This document shows positions 1 through 5,625 of a stretch of 5,625 bases of DNA, in pieces. The DNA comes from Acetobacteraceae bacterium (GTDB lineage: Bacteria > Pseudomonadota > Alphaproteobacteria > Acetobacterales > Acetobacteraceae). Under the pieces are notes generated by a model. The model searched no databases and was not told the DNA's origin. It saw only the letters and a list, made by a program, of their open reading frames with translations. Each line of letters opens with the position of its first letter. Positions within the stretch are counted from its first letter, which is position 1. The stretch lies in contig CANJXD010000391.1 of the NCBI GenBank assembly GCA_947478535.1, forward strand, positions 1 through 5,625. The letters run 5' to 3'. The position numbers and the translations under genes are program-made.

Positions 1-377
1 ACGGCGGTTCGGCCGCTGACACCATCGATGGCGGCAGCGGCCTGGATCGTCTGTATGGCGAAACCGGCGATGACCTGCTGATCGGTGGCAGCGGCGCGGA
101 CACCATGGAAGGTGGCACCGGCGACGACACCTTCGAATTCGACAACGGCTTCGGGCATGACCTGATCCTCGGCTTCGAGATCGGCACGGACACGCTGCAG
201 ATCGCGACCGGCATCAACGGCCTGCCCGTGGCCGGCGCCGTGGACCTGCTCGGCATGATCTCCAGCGACGCCTTCGGCAACGCGGTCATCACCCTCGGTG
301 CCGATACGACCACGCTGCAGGGCATCACCGCCGGCGATCTGGCGACGAATATCAACACCATCGTCTCGGTGGTCTGA
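1..377 (+). CDS. RTX calcium-binding repeat protein, C-terminal part (5' end outside window)
   Basis: This is the 3' end of a gene that begins upstream; the frame is open from base 3, and the stop is TGA at 375-377. The visible 124 residues start with five tandem nonapeptides of the RTX type (GGxGxDxUx), such as GGSGADTME and GGTGDDTFE, which in this family fold into a calcium-binding parallel beta-roll. A typical RTX C-terminal segment follows: a GHDLILGFEIGTDTLQI stretch, then a GNAVITLGADTTTLQGI stretch and a hydrophobic end, TIVSVV. This is the usual layout of an uncleaved C-terminal type I secretion signal. The protein is therefore probably exported in one step to the cell surface or medium, and the type I exporter gene at 4742 is a plausible partner. 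Whether it is an adhesin, S-layer protein, protease or other enzyme cannot be told, because the N-terminal part is missing. The ATG at 105 lies inside a repeat and is not a start. Confidence 0.92.
   Translation, partial: GGSAADTIDGGSGLDRLYGETGDDLLIGGSGADTMEGGTGDDTFEFDNGFGHDLILGFEIGTDTLQIATGINGLPVAGAVDLLGMISSDAFGNAVITLGADTTTLQGITAGDLATNINTIVSVV
3..137 (+). repeat. Five tandem RTX nonapeptide repeats (27 bp each)
   Basis: Five 27-base units at 3-29, 30-56, 57-83, 84-110 and 111-137 encode GGSAADTID, GGSGLDRLY, GETGDDLLI, GGSGADTME and GGTGDDTFE. The fourth and fifth match the calcium-binding consensus GGxGxDxUx well. The first has Ala instead of Gly at position 4, and the third has Glu at position 2. 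The array continues upstream of the window for an unknown length. The repetition is at protein level; the DNA units have diverged. Confidence 0.93.
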
Positions 378-386
378 GGCCGAGTT

Positions 387-401
387 TCCACCCAGGGTGG
401 A
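387..401. repeat. 15-bp perfect palindrome upstream of glycosyltransferase start
   Basis: TCCACCC-A-GGGTGGA is a perfect 7-bp inverted repeat around one central base. It starts 10 bases after the RTX stop and ends 10 bases before the ATG at 412. Its right arm contains the only Shine-Dalgarno-like purine stretch (AGGGTGG, 394-400) in front of that ATG. It could be a regulator operator in DNA, or a small RNA hairpin (5-bp stem, 5-base loop) partly hiding the ribosome site. Neither role is shown by sequence alone, and a short palindrome can occur by chance in GC-rich DNA. Confidence 0.5.
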
Positions 402-411
402 CCAGCCGGAT

Positions 412-2574
412 ATGACGGACGATACGAAAGGGCCGGCTGCGCAAGCAGCCGGCCTTTCCGCGTCGCACACCCCCGTTGCCACCTGGTGGATCCGGATCGG
501 CGAGGATGCGGTGGCCTTCCTGCTGGCGGCGTCGGCCGGGGATCCCCGCAGCGTCGAATTCCGCCACGGCGAAGACGCGCCCTTCCGCCCGCTCTCCCAG
601 GTGCCGCTCCCCGAAGGGGCCGGCGCCGGCACGTTGCTGCTGTTCCGCGCCCTGGCCCCGGAGCGCCTGTCCTGCCGCATAGCTGGCGGTGCCTGGCACG
701 CCCTGGGGCCTGCTGCCCCGCTGTCCGCGCTGCGCGAACGCGCCGCCGCCGCGCCGCGCCTGCTCTGGCTGCTCGCCGGCAAGGTCGCCGGGCCGCTCCG
801 TGCCGCCGCCGAGGCCAGCGTGGCACGAGACCTGCTGGCGCTCGTCGCCCCGCTCGCCCATCCGGCTGCGGAAGGCCAGCGCCCGGTGGTCGGCCTCTCG
901 CTCGGCCGCCAGCTCTGGCGAATGGAGAGTGGCGGCTGGCTGGTGACGGCGCAGGGCCTGGCCCGTGTGCCGGACCCCGACAATGGCCTTGCCCCCCTGC
1001 CCGCCTTGCCCAGCGGCGGGCTGTTGCTGCGCCCTGATGGCGTGCCGCTGCAATTCCCGGCGGGCCTGCCCCACCCGCCGAGCCTCGTGGAACTCGCCCG
1101 CCAGACGGGTGGCGCCCAGCGTAGCCTGCTGCGCCAGGCCTTCCTCTCGCTCCGCCGGCACGTCCAGGAACCCTGGTGCCGGGACGCGATCCGGGATGCC
1201 CAGGTGCTTGCCCTCGCCCCGCCCCGCGCCGCGACGGAAACCGCCAATGCGGTGGCCGGCGCCATCGACCGCGCGCTGTCCGACCAGGCCGGCGGCGTCT
1301 TTCTGATGGGTTGGCTGCATGATCCGCTGAAACTCACCCGCGGCCTGACGCTGCGGGGGCCCTTCGGTGCCGTCCCCGTGCCCGCCGAGCTGCTCTACCG
1401 CATCAGCCGCACGGATATCGTGAAGCGTTTCGAACAGGCGCCATTTGGCGCGCCCGATTCCCGCCCCGGCTTCGTCGCCCATATCCCGGATGCCGGGCCC
1501 GGCCCGGTGGCGCAGTGGCGGGTTGAACTCGCCCTCGGCTCGGGCGAGGCGATCGAATTGGTGGCGGGCCCCGCCCTGATCCCGCCCGCCCAGGCGCGGG
1601 AAGCGGTGCTGCGCAGCGTCAATGCGATCGATGTCGGCCCGGCCATCCTCGACCATTGCCTCGCCCCCGCCGCCGCCCGGCTGCACCGAGTCGCCTCGGC
1701 GGAACCGGTGGGGCAGGAGGTGGTGCAGATCGGCGACAGGCCGCTCTCGCCCACCGTTTCGCTCGTCATTCCGCTATATCGGAACCTGCGCTTCGTCCGC
1801 CACCAGATCGCCGCCTTCGCGCGGGACCCGGCGCTGCGGCGGGCGGAGCTGATCTATGTGCTGGACAGCCCCGAACAGCGCGGCGAGGCGGAGCATCTGC
1901 TGCGCGGCGTGTGCGGGCTGGCGGATATGCCGGTCACGCTCGTGATGCATGGGCGCAATGCCGGCTACGCCACAGCCTGCAACAGCGGCGCCACCATCGC
2001 CGGCGCGCCGGTGCTGCTGATGCTGAATTCGGATGTGGTGCCGGATCGGCCGGGCTGGCTCGCCCCCCTGATGGCGCGGCTGGAGAGCGACACGGGCATC
2101 GGCTGCGTCGGGCCGAAGCTGATGTTCGATGACGGATCCCTGCAGCATGCCGGGCTTTATTTCGCCCGCGGCCCGGGGAATGACTGGTTCAATTGCCACT
2201 ATTTCAAAGGCTTCCCGCGCCATTACCCCGAGGCCTGCCGTCCCCGCGCGGTGCCGGGCGTGACCGGCGCGGCGATGCTGCTGCGCCGTTCGGCCTGGGA
2301 CGAGGTTGGCGGGTTTTCGGCCGACTACATCGTCGGCGACTATGAGGACAGCGACCTCTGCCTACGGCTGCGCCAGGCCGGGCACAGCATCTTCTACGAA
2401 CCGGCGGCGGAGCTGTTCCATTTTGAGCGCCAATCCATCGCCCAGCATGGCGGCTATTCCGGTACCGTCGCGGCGGCCTACAACCGCCGCCTGCATCATC
2501 GCCGCTGGGACGCGGCGATCGAGGCACTGATGGAACGCTTCCCCCGCATGGGGGAAACCCACGCCGCGGCCTGA
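412..2574 (+). CDS. Glycosyltransferase family 2 with long N-terminal extension
   Basis: The 720-residue product carries a C-terminal GT-A (family 2) domain, which transfers a sugar from a nucleotide-sugar donor, probably in the cytoplasm during surface glycan synthesis or protein glycosylation. It begins at SLVIPLYRN (residues ~450-458). HGRNAGYATACN follows, then LNSDVV (D541 as the DxD-like metal site), GPKLMFDDGSLQHAG, VPGVTGAAMLLRR and the YEDSDLCLRLRQAGH box (E645/D646, likely catalytic base region). This arrangement resembles rhamnosyltransferase-like GT2 enzymes, but donor and acceptor are unknown. The ~445-residue N-terminus is unusual: residues ~20-290 are unassigned, and ~290-395 hold a GW...DP, RTDIV, GF pattern also seen in the protein at 4028. 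There is no signal peptide or obvious membrane segment. I chose ATG 412 because the frame's upstream ATG (298) lies inside the RTX gene, while conserved-looking sequence (ATWWIRIGED) begins soon after. A weak ribosome site lies at 394-400. Confidence 0.88.
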   Translation: MTDDTKGPAAQAAGLSASHTPVATWWIRIGEDAVAFLLAASAGDPRSVEFRHGEDAPFRPLSQVPLPEGAGAGTLLLFRALAPERLSCRIAGGAWHALGPAAPLSALRERAAAAPRLLWLLAGKVAGPLRAAAEASVARDLLALVAPLAHPAAEGQRPVVGLSLGRQLWRMESGGWLVTAQGLARVPDPDNGLAPLPALPSGGLLLRPDGVPLQFPAGLPHPPSLVELARQTGGAQRSLLRQAFLSLRRHVQEPWCRDAIRDAQVLALAPPRAATETANAVAGAIDRALSDQAGGVFLMGWLHDPLKLTRGLTLRGPFGAVPVPAELLYRISRTDIVKRFEQAPFGAPDSRPGFVAHIPDAGPGPVAQWRVELALGSGEAIELVAGPALIPPAQAREAVLRSVNAIDVGPAILDHCLAPAAARLHRVASAEPVGQEVVQIGDRPLSPTVSLVIPLYRNLRFVRHQIAAFARDPALRRAELIYVLDSPEQRGEAEHLLRGVCGLADMPVTLVMHGRNAGYATACNSGATIAGAPVLLMLNSDVVPDRPGWLAPLMARLESDTGIGCVGPKLMFDDGSLQHAGLYFARGPGNDWFNCHYFKGFPRHYPEACRPRAVPGVTGAAMLLRRSAWDEVGGFSADYIVGDYEDSDLCLRLRQAGHSIFYEPAAELFHFERQSIAQHGGYSGTVAAAYNRRLHHRRWDAAIEALMERFPRMGETHAAA
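428..457 (+). terminator. Intrinsic-terminator-like hairpin with GCAA tetraloop
   Basis: GGCCGGCTGC (431-440), loop GCAA (441-444) and GCAGCCGGCC (445-454) form a perfect 10-bp stem, extended by a G-U and two A-U pairs into flanking AAG and TTT. The GNRA loop and the A-stem-T arrangement are typical of Rho-independent terminators in GC-rich proteobacteria, although the T run is only three bases. It lies about 50 bases after the RTX stop, the expected place for that gene's terminator. Oddly, it also falls inside codons 6-16 of the next gene if translation starts at 412, so it may act as a partial terminator or attenuator between the two genes. Confidence 0.68.
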
Positions 2575-2727
2575 CCGCGATGCCGGCGACACACCGTTCA
2601 GAAATCCGGCCCATGATCCCCTATGCGAGTTATCCTCTTCCCGAAGTAAGCTTTTTGGGGCATCGCAAGTGCCAGCCTGTCCATCCCCTCGTCCATTCCA
2701 TTGCCGAAGGTGCTAGCGTTCAGAGCC
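2575..2727. other. Intergenic gap between the two glycosyltransferases
   Basis: This 153-base stretch is visibly less GC-rich than the genes and has no convincing coding frame. It contains the only T-rich run nearby (CTTTTT, 2651-2656), flanked by a weak CCCGAA/TTTGGG pairing that relies on a G-U pair and is not convincing as a terminator. No good -35/-10 pair stands out apart from the -10-like element reported separately. A gap here, while the downstream genes overlap or nearly touch, suggests that a new transcription unit begins at the family 4 glycosyltransferase. Confidence 0.6.
2711..2727 (+). promoter_or_regulatory. Possible extended -10 element for a leaderless start
   Basis: TGCTAGCGT at 2711-2719 resembles an extended -10 (TG-N-TAnnnT). 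The hexamer TAGCGT ends 8 bases before the ATG at 2728, so transcription could begin at or next to the start codon. No Shine-Dalgarno sequence lies at the proper distance before this ATG, which fits a leaderless message. There is no recognisable -35 box at the right spacing (about 2691-2697), so this is a weak call. Confidence 0.28.
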
Positions 2728-4044
2728 ATGCGCCTCCTCGTCTTCTGCCATAACCATCCAGACCTTCAGCCCGGTGGGACGGAGGTTGTGGCGCGCGGCC
2801 TGTTCCGGGAGCTGCGGGACCGCCATGGCGTGGAAGGTCTGTTCCTCGGCGCCGTGACGGCGCAGCACCGGGAACGCCGCCCCGGCACGCTGTTCCAGGC
2901 CGCCGGCCGCCACTCCGATGAGATGCTGGTCTGGCTCAGTCATTTCGACCGCTTCCATCTGGCGCAACTCGATACCTGGGGCATGCAGGAACTGGCCCCC
3001 TTCGTCGCGGGCTATGACCCCGACGTGATCCATTTCCACCACCTGCTGTATTTCGGCCTGGAAACGCTGGATTTGGTGCGCCGGGTCGCGCCACGGGCCA
3101 AGATCATCGTCACGCTGCATGATTTCTTCGCGCTCTGCCCGCAGGAAGGCCAGTTGCTGACGGTCGATGGGCGGCTCTGTTCCGGCCCCGCGCCGGATGC
3201 CTGCCGGCGCTGCTTCCCCGGCCGTGGCGGCACGGAGCTGGTGTTGCGGGAATTGGCGGTGCGCGGCGCCTTCGCGGGCGTGGACCTGATCCTTTCGCCC
3301 TCTCATTTCCTGAAGGAACGCTTCGTCGCCGCGGGCTGGGATGCCAGCCGGATCGAGGTGCTGCGCAACGGCATCGCCGAGGGTCCGCCCGCTCCGCATC
3401 GCCCCGCGCCGCATGGGCGGCGGGACCGTTTCGGCTTCTTCGGCCACATCAACCGCTTCAAGGGTGCCACGGTCGCCATTGGTGCCTCTGCCCGGCTCAG
3501 CCGGCAGGGTGTGGCGCATGAACTCGCCCTGCATGGCGGCACCGCCTGGCAGCCCGACGAGTTCCTCACGGAATTCAATGCGGCGCTGGAAGGCGCACCG
3601 GATGCCCGGCACCACGGGCTTTATGCCGGGCATGAACTGGCGGCGCGGATCGCCGCCTCGGATTGGGTGGTGATGCCGTCGATCTGGTGGGAAAATGCGC
3701 CCCTGGTCGCCATGGAGGCCTTCCGCCACGGCCGGCCGGTGATCTGCGGCAATGCCGGCGGCATGGCGGAAGCAGTGCGGGATGGCGTGGATGGGCTGCA
3801 TTTCCCGATCGGTGACGCCGCGGGACTGGCCACGGTGATGCGTCGCGCGGCGGAGGAGCCTGGGCTCTGGGACCGGCTGGTAGCCGGCATTCAGCCCCCG
3901 AATTGGCTCGGTCATGCGGCGGATGAACACCTGGCGCTGTATCGCCGCCTGCTCGACCAGGATGCGGCGCCGGAAAGCGGTGCGGCGCCGGTCCCGAAGG
4001 CCGAGGCAAAGCCTGAAGGGCGCGCGCGTGTCAGGGCAGGCTGA
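2728..4044 (+). CDS. Glycosyltransferase family 4 (GT-B fold)
   Basis: The 438-residue product is a retaining GT-B glycosyltransferase, expected to add a sugar from a nucleotide-sugar donor to a lipid-linked or protein-linked glycan at the cytoplasmic face of the inner membrane. It opens with MRLLVFCHNHPD and a PGGTE loop (residues 15-19), typical of the acceptor-side Rossmann domain. HFHH and TLHDFFALCPQEG (H131/D132) follow, then a cysteine trio (C151, C159, C162, with C137 earlier) seen in a subset of family 4 enzymes. The donor-side domain has FGFFGHINRFKG, and the EX7E signature is E322-NAPLVAM-E330, followed by GRPVICGNAGGMAE. The last ~30 residues are a low-complexity Ala/Pro/Glu/Lys/Arg tail. 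I chose ATG 2728 because the conserved first strand starts exactly there; an in-frame TTG at 2701 would add nine residues without a ribosome site. Its 3' end overlaps the next gene by 17 bases, indicating one operon. Sugar specificity is not visible. Confidence 0.91.
   Translation: MRLLVFCHNHPDLQPGGTEVVARGLFRELRDRHGVEGLFLGAVTAQHRERRPGTLFQAAGRHSDEMLVWLSHFDRFHLAQLDTWGMQELAPFVAGYDPDVIHFHHLLYFGLETLDLVRRVAPRAKIIVTLHDFFALCPQEGQLLTVDGRLCSGPAPDACRRCFPGRGGTELVLRELAVRGAFAGVDLILSPSHFLKERFVAAGWDASRIEVLRNGIAEGPPAPHRPAPHGRRDRFGFFGHINRFKGATVAIGASARLSRQGVAHELALHGGTAWQPDEFLTEFNAALEGAPDARHHGLYAGHELAARIAASDWVVMPSIWWENAPLVAMEAFRHGRPVICGNAGGMAEAVRDGVDGLHFPIGDAAGLATVMRRAAEEPGLWDRLVAGIQPPNWLGHAADEHLALYRRLLDQDAAPESGAAPVPKAEAKPEGRARVRAG
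4015..4020 (+). promoter_or_regulatory. Ribosome binding site that sets the GTG start at 4028
   Basis: GAAGGG at 4015-4020 lies 7 bases before GTG 4028, inside the end of the glycosyltransferase gene. It supports this GTG over the far-upstream in-frame ATG at 3914, which would put over 100 bases of overlap into the previous gene and encode an Arg/Cys-rich stretch unlike the rest of the protein. Confidence 0.6.
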
Positions 4045-4735
4045 AACCCGCACCGCGCCGGATATCCGCGGCTTCGTCGATGGCGTCACCGGCAACCAGA
4101 TCGATGGCTGGGCCTTCGAGCCCGCCCATGGCGGGGAACGCGTCGTCGTCGAATTGCGGCTGGAGGGGGAGACGGTGGCCACCAGCGTCGCCGATCGTCA
4201 CCGCACGGACCTGGTGCGCGCCGGCATCGGCGATGCCTTCCACGGCTTCCGCTTCCTGCTGAAGCCGGCCTGGGCCGAACGCCGGGCGGACCTGTCCGTG
4301 ATCGGCCGCGGGATGGAAGGCGGGGAGGCACCGCTGCCGCTGTTCCGCCGTGGCGCGCCGCAGGAAGCCCGCCCGGCCGGCCCCAGCCCGCAGGTGATGA
4401 AGGCGATCGAACAGCTGGTCGCCGGGCAGCGGGCGCTGGAGGGGCGGATCGCCGAACTCGCCGCTCGCCCGCCGATGGAAGTGCAGGTGCCCAACCACGC
4501 CACGGCGGCGGCCGAGGCCAGCCTCGCCCTGGGCGATGGCGAACAGCGCCTGGCGGTGCTCGAAGCCTGGGTCGCGCGGCTCGATGAGCGGCTGGCGTCC
4601 TTGCAGGCGGCAGCGCCCGCGCCGTCCCGCGAAGGGCGTGGCGGGATGGATACCTGGCAGGTAGTGTTGATCGCGTTGCTGGGCGTGACGACCTTCAGCG
4701 CGCTGGCCGCCTTCGCCCTCGCCCTGGCACTGTAG
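4028..4735 (+). CDS. GW-domain, coiled-coil, tail-anchored membrane protein of unknown function
   Basis: The product has 235 residues in three parts. Residues ~12-107 form a compact, probably beta-rich domain with RGFVDGV, IDGWAFEP (G27-W28), alternating strands (VVVELRLEG), RTDLV (59-63... R59-V63) and HGFRFLL (G73-F74). I know this pattern as an accessory module in proteins of alphaproteobacterial surface-glycan loci, but I cannot give it a family name. Residues ~120-195 are helical, with heptad-like stretches (VMKAIEQLVAGQRALEGRI; RLAVLEAWVARLDERLASL) that suggest a coiled coil, separated by a Pro-containing linker. Residues ~210-235 are one hydrophobic segment running to the C-terminus, so the protein is probably tail-anchored with its bulk in the cytoplasm. 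There is no catalytic motif. It overlaps the glycosyltransferase upstream by 17 bases and precedes the exporter gene by 6, so it is likely co-translated with both. A scaffold or accessory role linking glycan synthesis and export is inference. Confidence 0.78.
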   Translation: MSGQAETRTAPDIRGFVDGVTGNQIDGWAFEPAHGGERVVVELRLEGETVATSVADRHRTDLVRAGIGDAFHGFRFLLKPAWAERRADLSVIGRGMEGGEAPLPLFRRGAPQEARPAGPSPQVMKAIEQLVAGQRALEGRIAELAARPPMEVQVPNHATAAAEASLALGDGEQRLAVLEAWVARLDERLASLQAAAPAPSREGRGGMDTWQVVLIALLGVTTFSALAAFALALAL

Positions 4736-4741
4736 GCCGCG

Positions 4742-5625
4742 GTGGCACGCAGGGGCAGCCTCCTCCCGGCCGGCGACAGCGAGATCGATGCGCCGCGGCC
4801 TGAGCCTTTCCGCGCCCATGCCCTTCCCCCCAACGCCGAGGAGGCGCCGACCGAGCCGCATCAGGTGATGGCGATGGCGCGCGGCGAATTGTCCGCAGCC
4901 GCGCGCTTCACCCTCATCCTCGGCGTCGCCCTGCTGCTGATGGGCTTCGCCGTCACCGTCACGAAGATGACGATCTGGCAGTTGGTGCTGCCCACCGGCA
5001 ATCCCTGGACCCTGGCGGGCCTCGCGGTCCTGCTGCTGATCGTGCTGGCGATGAATGTCGGGCTGGATCAGTTGCGGGAGGTCGGCCTGCTCGCCGTCTC
5101 CCATCGCATGGCACGGCGGATGGCCGCGCCGCTGGTGATGGCGGCGGCGCAGCAGCCGGGGCGGTCCGATATCGCCGCCGCGCAGGCGCTGCGCGATGTG
5201 GAGGAGTTGCGCCGGAACCTGACGGGGCCGGTGCTGACGGCGGCGGTGGATGCCGTTCTGTCGCCCCTGCTGGTCCTGCTGCTGGCGTGGTTCCACTGGG
5301 CCTTCGCCGCCTGGGCGCTGGCCTGCTGCACCATCGCCGCCATCCTCAGCCTGGTGGGGGAGCGGGTGACGCGCCGCGCCTTGCTGACCTCGAATGACGC
5401 CCATGCCGCGACCACCGGCCTCGTCGCCGATGCGATGCGCTGCGCGGAGGTGGTGGAGGCGATGGGCCTGCGCGGCAAGCTCGCGACGCGGTGGGAAACC
5501 CGGATGGATGACAGCGCGCTGGCGCTGAGCGGCGCGCAATCCGGCGCCCGCTGGATCGGCGCGGGCCTCGCCACCGTCTCCGGCCTCTCGACCGGGGGCG
5601 CGCTGGTCATCGGCACGCTGCTCTC
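4742..5625 (+). CDS. Type I secretion ABC exporter (PrtD-like), membrane domain; 3' end outside window
   Basis: The frame is open from the TAG at 4733 to the window end (294 full codons from GTG 4742). It matches the membrane domain of PrtD-family type I secretion permease/ATPases: GLDQLREVGLLAVSHRMARRM (~107-127), then ALRDVEELRRNLTG (~149-162) with a VLSPLLVLLL membrane helix, and AEVVEAMGLRGKLATRW (~235-251), the family's conserved 'AEV.AMGM...W' region. Hydrophobic segments lie near 56-74, 88-106, 165-184, 186-206 and 269-294. The nucleotide-binding domain (Walker A, signature, Walker B) should follow outside the window. In this family it works as an inner-membrane dimer with a membrane-fusion protein and a TolC-like channel. 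The first ~50 residues are a Pro/Glu/Ala-rich extension without a peptidase domain. The start is uncertain: GTG 4742 has no clear ribosome site and may depend on coupling to the stop 6 bases upstream; ATG 4868 (residue 43) would keep all membrane segments. The likely substrate is the RTX protein at 1-377. Confidence 0.88.
   Translation, partial: MARRGSLLPAGDSEIDAPRPEPFRAHALPPNAEEAPTEPHQVMAMARGELSAAARFTLILGVALLLMGFAVTVTKMTIWQLVLPTGNPWTLAGLAVLLLIVLAMNVGLDQLREVGLLAVSHRMARRMAAPLVMAAAQQPGRSDIAAAQALRDVEELRRNLTGPVLTAAVDAVLSPLLVLLLAWFHWAFAAWALACCTIAAILSLVGERVTRRALLTSNDAHAATTGLVADAMRCAEVVEAMGLRGKLATRWETRMDDSALALSGAQSGARWIGAGLATVSGLSTGGALVIGTLL

Noticed and set aside
298..411. Earlier in-frame ATG at 298 as the GT2 start
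   Set aside because: It lies inside the RTX coding sequence. The added residues are an Arg/Pro/Ser-rich frame-shadow of the RTX C-terminus.
352..1686. Long minus-strand open frame (444 codons) opposite the GT2 N-terminus
   Set aside because: It has the same antisense composition and no motifs. It also spans the RTX/GT2 junction, including the terminator-like hairpin.
2640..2659. CCCGAA/TTTGGG pairing as a terminator of the GT2 gene
   Set aside because: The stem is only six pairs including one G-U, the T run is inside the stem rather than after it, and there is no stable GC core.
3914..4027. Earlier in-frame ATG at 3914 as the start of the GW protein
   Set aside because: It would overlap the GT4 gene by 131 bases with an Arg/Cys-rich shadow sequence. 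GTG 4028 has a good ribosome site.
2713..4182. Long minus-strand open frame (489 codons) opposite the GT4 gene
   Set aside because: It mirrors a gene with clear family 4 motifs. The translation is Arg/Gly/Gln/His-rich without domain features, as expected for the antisense of GC-rich codons.
4031..5539. Long minus-strand open frame (502 codons) opposite the GW protein and exporter genes
   Set aside because: Translation is low-complexity Gln/Arg/His/Gly-rich. The plus strand carries recognisable exporter motifs, so this is a shadow.

Overview
The window is GC-rich throughout, with codons strongly biased to G/C at the third position and tightly packed plus-strand genes. Codon use and protein style suggest an alphaproteobacterium, most likely in the Rhodospirillales/Acetobacteraceae (Roseomonas-like). 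That placement is an impression from the sequence, not a search result. I see no tRNA, rRNA, CRISPR array, transposase or insertion sequence.

Layout, all on the plus strand: (1) bases 1-377, the 3' end of an RTX (calcium-binding nonapeptide repeat) protein with a type I secretion-like C-terminus. (2) 378-460, a short junction with a 15-bp palindrome and a strong GNRA-loop hairpin that looks like an intrinsic terminator but lies inside the first codons of the next gene. (3) 412-2574, a large glycosyltransferase with a GT-A (family 2) catalytic domain behind about 445 residues of mostly unassigned N-terminal sequence. (4) 2575-2727, a 153-bp gap with a possible leaderless start. (5) 2728-4044, a GT-B (family 4) glycosyltransferase. 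(6) 4028-4735, a GTG-started gene overlapping it, encoding a small protein with an N-terminal 'GW' domain, a middle helical/coiled-coil stretch and a C-terminal membrane anchor. (7) 4742-5625 (runs off the window), the membrane domain of a PrtD-like type I secretion ABC exporter, 6 bases after the previous stop and in the same frame.

Together this looks like a type I secretion and glycan locus. The RTX protein is a plausible substrate of the exporter. The two glycosyltransferases would build a surface glycan or modify the exported protein. The small anchored protein sits between the glycan genes and the exporter and could physically link them. The most interesting observation is that the glycosyltransferase N-terminus and the small anchored protein share a similarly spaced pattern (GW, then RTD[IL]V about 32 residues later, then GF 14-20 residues later). 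This suggests a common accessory domain, which I cannot match to a named family. The functional linkage is inference from gene order.
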